A stretch of 64,000 nucleotides of DNA from CALEAR01 sp035301485. GTDB taxonomy: Bacteria; Pseudomonadota; Gammaproteobacteria; Pseudomonadales; Alcanivoracaceae. Made by a program: the position numbers and the translations under genes. The notes below the pieces were generated by a model. It saw only the letters and a program-made list of their open reading frames with translations. It was not told where the DNA came from and did no database searches. The stretch's first letter is position 1. Each line of letters opens with the position of its first letter. Location of the stretch: the NCBI GenBank assembly GCA_035301485.1, contig DATGUF010000001.1, forward strand, positions 1-64,000, given 5' to 3'. Of the stretch, positions 25,174 to 34,612 are shown piece after piece.

Positions 25174-27726
25174 TTAGAACAAGTCTTCGACTTGTGTTTG
25201 TTCACCGCTAAAGCGTGTGTCGTCACTGCTGCTGAAAGGATCGGTATATTCGAAGCCCGGCAGTAGCTCGGTGGGAAAGTATTCGTCAATGGTGCCGCCA
25301 CCAGTGCTTTTAGTACGGTAACCCGTTTTTCGGTTAATGCGAGCGACGGTGATGTTTTCAGGCATGGGCAAAATGGTTTCAGGTGTGTTGCGTAGTGCTT
25401 GTGCCATAAAGCTTGTCCAGGCAGGTAGCGCAACGCTACCCGCATATTCGCGGCGGCCAAGTGTTTGGGGCTGGTCAAAGCCAATCCATACAGCTGTTGA
25501 AAGCGTAGGCGTGTAGCCAACAAACCAAGCATCAAAGAAGTCATTGGTGGTGCCCGTTTTGCCAGCAATGTCGTTGCGGTTTAAAGAGGCAGCTTGGCGG
25601 GCTGTTCCCTTGCGAATAACATCTTTGAGCATGGAGTCCATTAACCAAGCGTTACGAGCTTCTAGGGTGCGCTTAGCCGTTATGACTCTGGGCACTGTGG
25701 CAGGGTCTTCCCCTAGATGTTCTAGCCCAGATTGCTGAACAAAATTGTATTTAACCTGTTCGCAATCAGCATCGTCTTCACAGAACAGGGGTGTGGGTGC
25801 TTGCCAGAGAAGGCTGGCATCGTCTGCTGATTCAACGCGTTGGATGAACCAAGGCTCTAGGTAAAAACCACCGTTTGCAAAAACACCGTAAGCTGCCGCC
25901 ATATCTAAGGGTGTGTTGGAGGCGCTGCCTAGCGAAATGGCGAGTTCTCGAGGGTAGTTCTCAGGCTTAAGGCCAAAGGCGCTAAGGTTTTTTAGTGTGT
26001 TATCGATGCCTGTTTGCAGTAACAAGCGCACTGAAACAAGGTTGAGTGAGCGATATAAAGCCTCGCGCACAGGAGTGGGGCCATAGAATCTTCTGCTTGC
26101 TCCCATGGGGCGCCAAGCGGAGGCGCTGCCATCCTGTAATACGATGGGTGCATCATTAATAATTGTGCCGGGCGTTACCCCATGAAGCATGGCAATACTA
26201 TAGATGAAGGGCTTGAAAGCAGAACCAGTTTGGCGGTTAGCCTGCATCACGCGGTTGTATTTTGAATGGGAAAAACTGTATCCACCTTGCATGGCTTTGA
26301 TGGCGCCTGTTTGCGGGTCTGTTGCCACTATGCCGCCTGCAACCGCAGGAATTTGAGCAAGGCGCCAATCAACAGAGGTGCTGTTTTGCTTAATGGGGCG
26401 AACGTAAATAACGTCGTTTACGCTGAATATGTCGCTAGCTTGTTGTGGTGCTGCGCCTCTTTGGTTTACATGAACATACGGGCGCGCCCACGACATGTTG
26501 TTCCACGAGAGTGTTGTGCGTGTGCCATGGTTAAATACAATAGTGGCAGTTTGGCCTTCTAGGCTTGTTACTACAACAGGTTCTAATTCTCCCACAGGGT
26601 TTAGTTGGCTGAGCGCTTTTTGCCACGCTGCGCGGGCTTCTGTTTGTGGGGAATCCGCGTTGCTGATCTTAGAAGCGGCTTGGCCGCTGAGCAGCTCGTC
26701 GTAAGTCGGTAGCAAGCGATAGTCTGGTAGGGCTGAGGTGTCTAGCTCGCTATTGCTGCCGCGCCAGCCATGGCGCTCATCATAATCATGTAGTTGGTCG
26801 CGCAGGCTTGCTACGGCGGCGCGTTGAAGGTCAATATCAAGCGTTGTGATAATTTTAAGCCCTTTTGTGTAAGCCTCTTCCCCAAATTTATCCACGGCAA
26901 AACGCCTTGCAGCTTCAGCCATGTATCCGCTGTCTCTTGCGATAACAGAGTGGTGAAACTTTGCGTTAACTTTAGAGTTTAATGCTTCCTCATACTCTTC
27001 ATCATTGATGTGGCCAAGTTTATGCATGCGCGAAAGTACCCAATTGCGCCTTGTGAGTGCGCGTTCAGGGCTGCTAATGGGGTTGTATGATGATGGCGCT
27101 TTGGGTAACCCCGCTAACATTGCGGCTTCAGCAATAGTAAGTTCATCTAACTGTTTGCCGTAATACACATGCGCAGCAGCAGCAATGCCGTAGGCGCGCT
27201 GGCCAAGAAAGATTTTATTCACATAGAGAGTCATGATTTCTTCTTTCGTGAGCAGCTTTTCTATTTGCAATGAAAGTATGATTTCGTTGAATTTGCGTAA
27301 GAAAGTTTGGTCGCGGCTCAGGAAGAAGTTACGTGCCACCTGCATGGTAATAGTAGATCCGCCAGAGCGGATGCTGCGGTATTTTAATAATTCGTAAGCG
27401 GCGCGCGTTAAGCTTTTTATCTCGATGCCATTGTGTTCGAAGAACCGGTCATCCTCTGCGGCGGTAATGGCCTGAATGTAGATAAGGGGGATGGCGTCAT
27501 AGTCAATAGGAATTCTATGTTGTTCGCCAAACTCGCCAATAAGAGTGGTACCATCCTGTGCATAGATGCGTAAAGGCGTTTGCAATGTAACGTCTTTAAG
27601 GTTGTCTGCCTCCGGCAGGCTAGGGACCAAGTACAAATAGCTGGCCGCTAGCACCATGGTGATGGTGGAGGCTGCAAACAGTAATAAGTAGAGTGGCAGT
27701 TGATACCAGAGTTTTAAACGTAGCAT
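25174..27726 (-). CDS. mrcA: Penicillin-binding protein 1A
   Basis: 850 residues from ATG 27726, preceded by TTGGAA; an upstream in-frame ATG at 27756 lacks a ribosome-binding site. Bifunctional peptidoglycan synthase: N-terminal membrane anchor, glycosyltransferase domain with EDDRFFEHNGI and GGSTITMQVARN, an OB-like insert in the middle, then the transpeptidase with SxxK (GSAFKPF), SxN (SLNLVSV) and KTGT (AGKTGTTNDF). The gene (also called ponA) is divergent from pilM, as in Pseudomonas. Confidence 0.96.
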   Translation of the reverse strand: MLRLKLWYQLPLYLLLFAASTITMVLAASYLYLVPSLPEADNLKDVTLQTPLRIYAQDGTTLIGEFGEQHRIPIDYDAIPLIYIQAITAAEDDRFFEHNGIEIKSLTRAAYELLKYRSIRSGGSTITMQVARNFFLSRDQTFLRKFNEIILSLQIEKLLTKEEIMTLYVNKIFLGQRAYGIAAAAHVYYGKQLDELTIAEAAMLAGLPKAPSSYNPISSPERALTRRNWVLSRMHKLGHINDEEYEEALNSKVNAKFHHSVIARDSGYMAEAARRFAVDKFGEEAYTKGLKIITTLDIDLQRAAVASLRDQLHDYDERHGWRGSNSELDTSALPDYRLLPTYDELLSGQAASKISNADSPQTEARAAWQKALSQLNPVGELEPVVVTSLEGQTATIVFNHGTRTTLSWNNMSWARPYVHVNQRGAAPQQASDIFSVNDVIYVRPIKQNSTSVDWRLAQIPAVAGGIVATDPQTGAIKAMQGGYSFSHSKYNRVMQANRQTGSAFKPFIYSIAMLHGVTPGTIINDAPIVLQDGSASAWRPMGASRRFYGPTPVREALYRSLNLVSVRLLLQTGIDNTLKNLSAFGLKPENYPRELAISLGSASNTPLDMAAAYGVFANGGFYLEPWFIQRVESADDASLLWQAPTPLFCEDDADCEQVKYNFVQQSGLEHLGEDPATVPRVITAKRTLEARNAWLMDSMLKDVIRKGTARQAASLNRNDIAGKTGTTNDFFDAWFVGYTPTLSTAVWIGFDQPQTLGRREYAGSVALPAWTSFMAQALRNTPETILPMPENITVARINRKTGYRTKSTGGGTIDEYFPTELLPGFEYTDPFSSSDDTRFSGEQTQVEDLF

Positions 27727-27866
27727 AATATTCCAAAAATAAGTTAGCACGCGCATTAAATCGGTACAGAATTAACGCAAAGTATGGGGTATTATACGCA
27801 TCGTTGCTTGTTGTTATCTAATACTTGTTCTGTTATTACTGATGCCTTGAATTACAAGCTTGCGAA

Positions 27867-27888
27867 TGAGTGTAACCCGTTACACTCA
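27867..27888. promoter_or_regulatory. Perfect 22-bp palindrome in the ponA-pilM intergenic region
   Basis: Arms TGAGTGTAAC and GTTACACTCA around a central CC, ending 43 bp before the pilM start codon. Size, symmetry and position are those of a dimeric regulator's operator. No matching regulator is encoded nearby and I do not recognise the sequence. Confidence 0.55.
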
Positions 27889-27931
27889 GAAGAAGAAAAT
27901 AAATTAAACTAATGCTACGGGACGATTATAA

Positions 27932-29005
27932 GTGCTGCCTTTATTAGGAAAGAAGACGAAGAGTGTCTTAGGGATAGATATAAGCTCAACAGCAGTTAAG
28001 TTGCTTGAGTTGACAGAGTCTGCGGGTAGGTTGAAATTGCGCAACTATGGTGTGCAACAGCTAGAGCAAGGTGCTGTTGTGGATGGTGCCATTGTAGATG
28101 TTGAGAGCGTTGGCGATGCCTTGGCGTTGCTCGTTGCGCGCACCAAGCCGAAGACAAAGTGGGGTGCCATTGCTGTGTCGGGTGGTGAGGTCATCACCAA
28201 GACTATTCCCATGGAAGCGGTGCTAACAGAAGCTGAAATAGAAGATCAGGTTACTTTCGAAGCAGGCCGGCACATACCATATCCAATTGATGAAGTTAGC
28301 ATGGACTTCTGCGTGCTTGGGCCAGTGGAAAACAACCCAAGCCATGTGCAAGTCCTTTTGGTGGCGTCTCGTACAGAAAACGTACAGCAGCGTATTGATG
28401 TGTTGGAAATCGCTGGCTTAAAGCCAGCCTTTGTTGATGTTGAAGCGTATGCAGTTGAGCGCGCTTTTTATCGTTTAATTGAAAAAAACCTGCCTAACCA
28501 TGCTAAAGAAAAGCCTGTGGCTTTGTTTGATGTGGGCGGAATGCTTTCTACTTTGCACGTATTACATGATGGCAGAGTTGTTTATAGCCGCGATCAAGGT
28601 TTTGGCGGTCGGCAGTTAACTGAGGAAATAGAGCGGCGCTATGGCATGAGCTTTGAAGAAGCTGAGCTGGCGAAGAAATACGAAAATAACCTTCCCGATG
28701 ATTATGCTGAAGAGGTTTTGAAGCCCTTTAAAGAAGCCTTGGCTAAGCAACTAAATCGTTCATTGCAATATTATTATAGCTCCATGCAAGGGGCTGACAT
28801 TGCCCATATTGTTTTAGCGGGTGGTGCAGTGGGTAATCTAGATCTGCAAGCTGTAGTAGAGGAAGCCACGGGTATTAGTTGTTCAGTCGCTAATCCAGTG
28901 GCCGATATGACGTTGAGCGAGAGGGTCAACATGGTGGACGCTACTAATGACGCGCCAGCCTTGTTGGTGGCTTGTGGGTTGGCGTTAAGGAGCTTTGATC
29001 GATGA
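27932..29005 (+). CDS. pilM: Type IV pilus assembly protein PilM
   Basis: 357 residues starting at GTG 27932. Actin/FtsA-like cytoplasmic protein that binds the PilN tail in the inner-membrane alignment complex. ATP-binding motifs of the actin fold are visible: VLGIDISSTAVKLLEL at the N-terminus, VALFDVGGMLSTLHVL and IVLAGGAVGNLDL. It opens the pilMNOPQ operon and overlaps pilN by 4 bp. Confidence 0.96.
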   Translation: MLPLLGKKTKSVLGIDISSTAVKLLELTESAGRLKLRNYGVQQLEQGAVVDGAIVDVESVGDALALLVARTKPKTKWGAIAVSGGEVITKTIPMEAVLTEAEIEDQVTFEAGRHIPYPIDEVSMDFCVLGPVENNPSHVQVLLVASRTENVQQRIDVLEIAGLKPAFVDVEAYAVERAFYRLIEKNLPNHAKEKPVALFDVGGMLSTLHVLHDGRVVYSRDQGFGGRQLTEEIERRYGMSFEEAELAKKYENNLPDDYAEEVLKPFKEALAKQLNRSLQYYYSSMQGADIAHIVLAGGAVGNLDLQAVVEEATGISCSVANPVADMTLSERVNMVDATNDAPALLVACGLALRSFDR

Positions 29006-29568
29006 GCAGAACGAAGATAAACCTGCTGCCTTGGCGCGAAGAAAAAAGAAAGAAGCAAAAACAAGATTTTTTGAGCCTGCTTGTGTTGGCAGCTTTGGTG
29101 GGTGGCCTCGTGTGGTGGCTTTGGCAAGCGGCCATTCAGACAGATATTGATTATCAAAACGAACGCAACAGAACTATTCAAACAACGATTACAAGCTTAG
29201 ATCGGAAGATCAAAGAAATTGAAGACGTTGATCGACGCCGTAATGACTTGATTGAAAGAATGCGTGTTATTCAAGATCTTCAAGGCAAAAGGCCATCTGT
29301 GGTTTATGTTTTTGAAGAGTTGGTGCGCGTATTGCCAGAAAATGTTTATTTTACCGACATTAAGCGCTCCGGTAATGCGTTTACAATAGTGGGTATTGCA
29401 CAAACAAATAATAATATCTCAGAACTAATGCGCAATATGACGGCATCGCCATGGTTTGGAGAACCGATTTTGGGGCAGGTAACTGCTGTAGGGAATGATA
29501 ACCAAGCGAATCGATTTACCCTAACAGTGCAGCAGCAATCTCCTGATGCAAAGGAGCTAGAACAGTGA
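29002..29568 (+). CDS. pilN: Type IV pilus assembly protein PilN
   Basis: 188 residues. Starts with the conserved cytoplasmic peptide KINLLPWREE that docks into PilM, then one transmembrane helix (residues about 24-45), a coiled-coil stretch and a periplasmic ferredoxin-like domain that pairs with PilO. Overlaps pilM and pilO by 4 bp each. Confidence 0.96.
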   Translation: MSRTKINLLPWREEKRKKQKQDFLSLLVLAALVGGLVWWLWQAAIQTDIDYQNERNRTIQTTITSLDRKIKEIEDVDRRRNDLIERMRVIQDLQGKRPSVVYVFEELVRVLPENVYFTDIKRSGNAFTIVGIAQTNNNISELMRNMTASPWFGEPILGQVTAVGNDNQANRFTLTVQQQSPDAKELEQ

Positions 29569-30218
29569 AGTTTTCTGAACTCAAAGATATGGATGTAAGT
29601 GAGCTCTTTGCTAGCTTGCGCGATCTCGATTTTCAAGATGTAGGTTCTTGGCCGGCTTTTGCTAAAGGGCTTGTGGCGTTGCTCGTGTTTGCTCTGGCGC
29701 TCTTTCTTGGTTACAAGTTTAGTATTATTGCGCTAAACGAAGAATTAGAGAGTGCCGAGCAAAAAGAAGTAGCTTTGCTCAAGCAGTTAGAGGTAAAAGC
29801 TGAGCGCGCTTATAATCTCGAAGATTATCGAGCTCAGTTAGAAGATATGGAAGAGACGTTTGGCTCCTTGCTCAAGCGTTTACCGCGTGATACAGAAGTG
29901 CCTGGATTGCTAGAGGATATTTCTCATACAGGGATTGGTAGTGGGCTCGAATTTAACCGAATTGAGCTCGGTAAAGAAAGCAAAAAAGAGTTCTATGCTG
30001 AATTGCCAATACAAATTGCGGTAAAGGGTGAATACCACGGTTTTGGCTCTTTTGTGAGCAGTGTTGCCGCTTTACCTCGAATTGTTACCCTGCATGATTT
30101 TCATGTTCGCCCGGCAGGAAAGGAAAGCCGCGGCGGCGAAGAAGTGGCATTGATGATGAATATTTCTGCAAAAACCTATCGCTACGCGGGTAATGAGCAG
30201 AGCGGCAACAGTCAGTAG
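29565..30218 (+). CDS. pilO: Type IV pilus assembly protein PilO
   Basis: 217 residues. A short cytoplasmic part, a membrane helix (AKGLVALLVFALALFLGYKF), a coiled coil (ELESAEQKEVALLKQLEVKAER) and a periplasmic domain with LLKRLPRDTEVPGLLEDI, the PilO signature. It forms the PilN-PilO heterodimer that connects PilM to PilP-PilQ. Confidence 0.95.
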   Translation: MKFSELKDMDVSELFASLRDLDFQDVGSWPAFAKGLVALLVFALALFLGYKFSIIALNEELESAEQKEVALLKQLEVKAERAYNLEDYRAQLEDMEETFGSLLKRLPRDTEVPGLLEDISHTGIGSGLEFNRIELGKESKKEFYAELPIQIAVKGEYHGFGSFVSSVAALPRIVTLHDFHVRPAGKESRGGEEVALMMNISAKTYRYAGNEQSGNSQ

Positions 30219-30238
30219 CAGGCATAGAGGATGAGAAA

Positions 30239-30769
30239 ATGAAAGTGCTATTGCCAGTCATAGTGCTCGCTGCTGCCACAAGCTTAGTGGGGTGCAGTAA
30301 GCCGGATACAGTAGAGCTAGAACAAACCATTAAAGAAATCGTAGAACGGCCGCGAGGTTCTATTGAGCCTGCGCCTGTCTTTGTGCCCGTGGCGAACTTT
30401 GTTTACGATGCACACCGGTTGCGCGCACCCTTTAACAAGCCAGTGAGTGCAACGCAGCAAGGCGAAGAAGAAGATAAGGAAAAGTCTAAGGTTCGTCCGG
30501 ACGAAGAGCGTGCCAAAGAATATTTAGAAAGCTTTTCACTTGATAGCTTGCGCATGCAGGGCACTATCAGTAAAGCAGATGCTTCCCTGGAAGCTCTGAT
30601 ACGGGACCCATCAGGGGCTGTGGTAAGAGTAAAGGAAGGATCCTACATGGGCCGTAGTCATGGCCGAGTAATAAAGGTAAGTGAAGCTCATGTTGAGCTC
30701 CTTGAGATTGTGCCCGATGGGCAAGATAGGTGGGTTGAGCGTCCGCGTTCTCTCACACTTTCTGAATAA
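30239..30769 (+). CDS. pilP: Type IV pilus assembly lipoprotein PilP
   Basis: 176 residues with lipoprotein signal ending LVGC. The linker carries YDAHRLRAPFNKP, and the C-terminal half (SLRMQGTISK, VRVKEGSYMGRSHGRVI) is the beta-sandwich domain that binds the PilQ secretin. It follows pilO by 20 bp and ends 19 bp before pilQ. Confidence 0.95.
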   Translation: MKVLLPVIVLAAATSLVGCSKPDTVELEQTIKEIVERPRGSIEPAPVFVPVANFVYDAHRLRAPFNKPVSATQQGEEEDKEKSKVRPDEERAKEYLESFSLDSLRMQGTISKADASLEALIRDPSGAVVRVKEGSYMGRSHGRVIKVSEAHVELLEIVPDGQDRWVERPRSLTLSE

Positions 30770-30788
30770 GCTACTGGGGATAGCCGTA

Positions 30789-32954
30789 ATGAATATGAAG
30801 CGTGCAACAATAATAACTCGCCAATGGCTCATTTACTGTGTGCTTGGGCTGGTTGGTTTGGGAGTTAGTTCTTCTGCTATGGCTGCTACGCTAACAGATG
30901 TTAGCTATAGCACTTTGCGTGGTAATGCAGTGCAGGTGCAGTTAAAGTTTGATGGCGCCGTGCCGGACATCAGTAGTTACAGCATAGATAAACCTGCCCG
31001 CATATCGCTCGATTTAGCTGGCACATCGAGTGCTTTGACGAAACGTAACCACACAATTGGTGTAGGTGTTGTGCGTGGCCTCACTGCCGTTGAGGCGGAT
31101 GGTAGAACACGCGTGGTGTTCAATTTGAGTAAGCCCACCACCTACAACACTTCTATACAAGGCGATTCCTTGTTTGTGCAAATAGGCAATGTGGGTGACC
31201 AGGTTGCGACGCCTGTTGCTGTGGAAAAAGCGCCGGAGCCAGCGCCAACACCAGAACCAGTACCAGAGCCCAAGCCGGCACCAACACCAGCACCGAGTAT
31301 ACAGCAGCCGCTAGTTACGCCGGTTGCCGTGGCAGATAAACAACCTGTCTACGAACCGCAGCGTGCGCGCACAAGGGTTGCTAGCGCTAACCGCTTAACC
31401 AAGATTGATTTTCGTCGCGGTGAAGAAGGCGAAGGCCGCGTATTGATTTCATTAGGCAGTTCCAGCATGCCCGTGGATGTAAGCCAACAAGGCAGTAGGT
31501 TGGTAGTGAAATTTGCGGGTGCTAGCGTACCTAACGAGTTGTTGAGACGCTTAGATGTTGGCGACTTCGGCACTCCCGTTCGCGTTGTTGAGACGCGCAA
31601 ATCGGGTAATAGCGCAGTGATGACAATTGAGTCTGCTGGCGATTGGGAATACATCGCATACCAAGCCAATGATCTTTTCACGATCGATGTGAAAGAAATT
31701 AATAGAGAAGCAGAGCGCAATAAACGCCCAGACTACTTCTATTCTGGTGAAAGGCTGTCGTTAAACTTCCAAAACATTGAAGTGCGCTCAGTATTACAGC
31801 TTATTGCTGACTTCACAGATCTTAACCTAGTGGCTTCAGATACGGTTTCTGGCAGCATCACTTTGCGTTTGCAAAATGTACCTTGGGACCAAGCGTTAGA
31901 TTTAATCCTGAAGACAAAAGGCCTGGATAAACGCCAGGTGGGTAACGTTTTACTAGTGGCACCGGCGCAAGAAATCGCTGCGCGTGAGCAGCAAGAGTTA
32001 GAAAGCCAACGCCAGCTAGAAACCCTTGCCCCACTGCGTACAGAGTACATTCGCGTAAATTACGCTGTTGCGCGTGATATGGAAGCGTTGATTAAGGCGG
32101 AGAGTAATTCACTGCTATCAAGCCGTGGTTCCGTCGCGGTAGATGAAAGAACGAACACATTAATCGTGAATGATACTGCCGCTAAGCTTGATGAAATTCG
32201 TGATGTACTGCGCCACTTAGACGTAGCCGTGCAGCAAGTATTGATTGAAGCACGCGTTGTTATTGCCACTTCTGACTTAACGGATGAGTTGGGTATCACT
32301 TGGGGTGGCCGACGCACGACTTCCGTGGGCTCAGGCAGCCTAGAGATGGCGGGTGGTTTAGCGAATAACATGATTGTTGATTTCGGCCGTGAGAACAATA
32401 ATTCCTCTAGCTTCACGCTAGGGTTCACCGATAAAAAATCTAACTTGTTAGATTTAGAAATTTTCGCACTAGCCTCTGAAGGGTTTGGTGAAGTGGTTGC
32501 CACGCCCAAAGTGTTAACAGCAGATCAGCAATCCGCTGAAATTGCTTCGGGTAAAGAAATCCCTTACCAGTCTAGCTCGGGTAACCAGGGAACCAACACA
32601 GAGTTTAAAGAAGCGGAATTGCTCTTGCGTGTAACGCCAAGAATTACGCCAGAAGGCCGCATTAACATGGAGCTTGAGATTACCAACGACTCTGTGGGTG
32701 AGATTTTCGGCGGTGTACCAAGCATCGACACGAACCGTGTTGAAACAGTGGTATTAGTGGATGATGGAGAAACGGTAGTACTAGGCGGTATTTTCCAGCA
32801 AACACGTAATGAAGGTACCTATAAAACACCTTTCTTTGGCGACTTGCCGTGGGTGGGCCGTTTATTCCGCCGCGATTTCAGCAACAGCAAAAAAGCTGAA
32901 CTCTTAGTGTTCATTACGCCACGCTTAGTAAAAGAAGGTTTTGCGAGCCAATAG
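30789..32954 (+). CDS. pilQ: Type IV pilus secretin PilQ
   Basis: 721 residues from ATG 30789, with GGGG upstream; a longer open reading to 30681 would overlap pilP and is unlikely. Signal peptide ends SAMAAT. Order: first AMIN domain (about 35-135), a Pro/Glu/Thr-rich linker (about 150-180), a second AMIN domain (about 200-300), STN and secretin N-domains, and the C-terminal secretin pore (GEVVATPKVLTADQQSAEIASG, VLGGIFQQ, PWVGRLFRRD, LLVFITPRLV). It forms the outer-membrane gate for the pilus fibre. Its stop overlaps the aroK start by one base. Confidence 0.97.
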   Translation: MNMKRATIITRQWLIYCVLGLVGLGVSSSAMAATLTDVSYSTLRGNAVQVQLKFDGAVPDISSYSIDKPARISLDLAGTSSALTKRNHTIGVGVVRGLTAVEADGRTRVVFNLSKPTTYNTSIQGDSLFVQIGNVGDQVATPVAVEKAPEPAPTPEPVPEPKPAPTPAPSIQQPLVTPVAVADKQPVYEPQRARTRVASANRLTKIDFRRGEEGEGRVLISLGSSSMPVDVSQQGSRLVVKFAGASVPNELLRRLDVGDFGTPVRVVETRKSGNSAVMTIESAGDWEYIAYQANDLFTIDVKEINREAERNKRPDYFYSGERLSLNFQNIEVRSVLQLIADFTDLNLVASDTVSGSITLRLQNVPWDQALDLILKTKGLDKRQVGNVLLVAPAQEIAAREQQELESQRQLETLAPLRTEYIRVNYAVARDMEALIKAESNSLLSSRGSVAVDERTNTLIVNDTAAKLDEIRDVLRHLDVAVQQVLIEARVVIATSDLTDELGITWGGRRTTSVGSGSLEMAGGLANNMIVDFGRENNNSSSFTLGFTDKKSNLLDLEIFALASEGFGEVVATPKVLTADQQSAEIASGKEIPYQSSSGNQGTNTEFKEAELLLRVTPRITPEGRINMELEITNDSVGEIFGGVPSIDTNRVETVVLVDDGETVVLGGIFQQTRNEGTYKTPFFGDLPWVGRLFRRDFSNSKKAELLVFITPRLVKEGFASQ
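31233..31300 (+). repeat. Degenerate CCAGMR-type repeat encoding the PilQ Pro-rich linker
   Basis: A run of near-repeated 6-base units (CCAGCG, CCAACA, CCAGAA, CCAGTA, CCAGAG and similar) encodes alternating Pro-Glu/Ala/Thr between the two AMIN domains. Such tracts can vary in copy number between strains. Confidence 0.5.
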
Positions 32955-33475
32955 TGACGCTAAATAAAGAGCTACCTTCGATTTTCCTTGTGGGGCCAAT
33001 GGGTGCTGGCAAAAGCACCCTTGGCCGCTATCTAAGCCAAGTGCTAGGCCGTCCATTCTATGATTCAGATAAAGTAATCGTAGAAAAAACAGGGGCCGAT
33101 ATTCCTTGGATTTTTGATATGGAAGGGGAAGAGGGTTTTCGTCGTCGCGAAGAGGCTGTAATAGACGAATTAACAGCTATGCCAGGCATAGTCCTTGCCA
33201 CAGGTGGTGGGGCTATTTTGAAAGAAACAAACAGGCAGCGTTTGCACCAAAGGGGCTTGGTGTTTTATCTGCTCACCCCTGTGGAGGTGCAGCTAGAGCG
33301 TACCAAGCACGATAAAAACCGGCCTTTACTACAAACAGAAAATCCTGAGCAAGTTTTGCAAGAATTAATGCAAATACGCCACCCTCTGTATCAAAAAACA
33401 GCACATCATGTAGTATCTACCTCAGCTGGAAACTTACGCCGCGTAGCGGGCGAAGTGCTAGCTCATCTAAGTTAA
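32954..33475 (+). CDS. aroK: Shikimate kinase
   Basis: 173 residues starting at GTG 32954 (TAGTG overlap with pilQ). Phosphorylates shikimate in aromatic amino-acid synthesis. Walker A GPMGAGKSTLGR, the shikimate-binding DSD (FYDSDKVI), FRRREEAVI and the ATGGGA loop are present. Coupling of pilQ, aroK and aroB is a conserved gammaproteobacterial order. Confidence 0.96.
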   Translation: MTLNKELPSIFLVGPMGAGKSTLGRYLSQVLGRPFYDSDKVIVEKTGADIPWIFDMEGEEGFRRREEAVIDELTAMPGIVLATGGGAILKETNRQRLHQRGLVFYLLTPVEVQLERTKHDKNRPLLQTENPEQVLQELMQIRHPLYQKTAHHVVSTSAGNLRRVAGEVLAHLS

Positions 33476-33535
33476 GCTGCCAAATAAAGCGCAGCTTACA
33501 CCTCGTTTAACGACAATTATACTAGGAGTGAGTGA

Positions 33536-34612
33536 ATGCGAACCTTACGGGTAGATTTAGGAGAGCGCGGTTACCCGATTTATATTGGCCAGGATTTATT
33601 AGCACAAGATTTGATTCGTCAGCATGTGCGCTCACAACAAGTGCTAGTGGTTTCCAATAAAGTTATTGCGGATTTATATCTGGAACCCGTACTGAAAGGT
33701 TTAGAAGGTTTGCAGTGCGATGTGTTGCTACTAGATGAAGGCGAGCAGCATAAAAACCTCACTACTCTTAATCTGATTTTTGATGAATTATTGGCGCGAG
33801 GCCATAACCGTACTACCACTTTGGTAGCCTTAGGCGGTGGCGTGGTGGGCGACATGGTGGGTTTTGCTGCAGCATGCTATCAGCGGGGGGTGGATTTTAT
33901 CCAAGTGCCGACAACTCTGTTGTCACAAGTTGATTCTTCCGTTGGTGGCAAAACAGCTGTGAACCATGCGTTGGGCAAGAATATGATCGGCGCTTTTTAT
34001 CAACCCAAAGCCGTTATTATCGACACGAATGTGTTAAACAGTTTGCCGCAGCGCGAATTGAGCGCAGGCCTTGCTGAAGTGATTAAATATGGTTTGATAC
34101 GAGACCGAGATTTTCATCAATGGCTGCAAAGCAACATGCCAGGATTAATGCAACGTAATCCGGAATTATTAGCCGAAGCCATTGAGCGTAGCTGCATTAA
34201 CAAAGCCGAAGTGGTGGCTGATGATGAAACAGAGCAGGGTAATCGCGCCTTGTTAAATTTTGGTCACACCTTTGGCCATGCCATTGAGACAGCCACCAAC
34301 TATAGTAGTTGGCTGCATGGTGAAGCAGTGGGCGCAGGTATGATGATGGCGGCTCAGTTCTCTGCCGATTTAGGTTGGCTTGCGAATGATGAGCTTGAGC
34401 CACTTCGGGCGATGCTTGAAGCCGCAGGGTTGCCTACGGCACCCCCTTCCACCATGGCAGCAGATGATTTTCTGCAGTTAATGGCACGGGATAAAAAAGT
34501 TCTGAGTGGTGCCATCCGTTTGGTGCTGTTGAAGAGTGTTGGAGAGGCCGTGGTAACAGAAGACTTTTCCATAGAGACACTTACTTCCTCGTTAACTAAT
34601 ATGTGTGGATAA
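33536..34612 (+). CDS. aroB: 3-dehydroquinate synthase
   Basis: 358 residues from ATG 33536, preceded by AGGAG. Second step of the shikimate pathway, NAD- and metal-dependent. Signatures: ALGGGVVGDMVGFAAACYQRG, PTTLLSQVDSSVGGKTAVNH, and metal ligands in the GHTFGHAIE stretch with the earlier aspartate/glutamate pair. The stop overlaps the next ATG (TAATG). Confidence 0.97.
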   Translation: MRTLRVDLGERGYPIYIGQDLLAQDLIRQHVRSQQVLVVSNKVIADLYLEPVLKGLEGLQCDVLLLDEGEQHKNLTTLNLIFDELLARGHNRTTTLVALGGGVVGDMVGFAAACYQRGVDFIQVPTTLLSQVDSSVGGKTAVNHALGKNMIGAFYQPKAVIIDTNVLNSLPQRELSAGLAEVIKYGLIRDRDFHQWLQSNMPGLMQRNPELLAEAIERSCINKAEVVADDETEQGNRALLNFGHTFGHAIETATNYSSWLHGEAVGAGMMMAAQFSADLGWLANDELEPLRAMLEAAGLPTAPPSTMAADDFLQLMARDKKVLSGAIRLVLLKSVGEAVVTEDFSIETLTSSLTNMCG

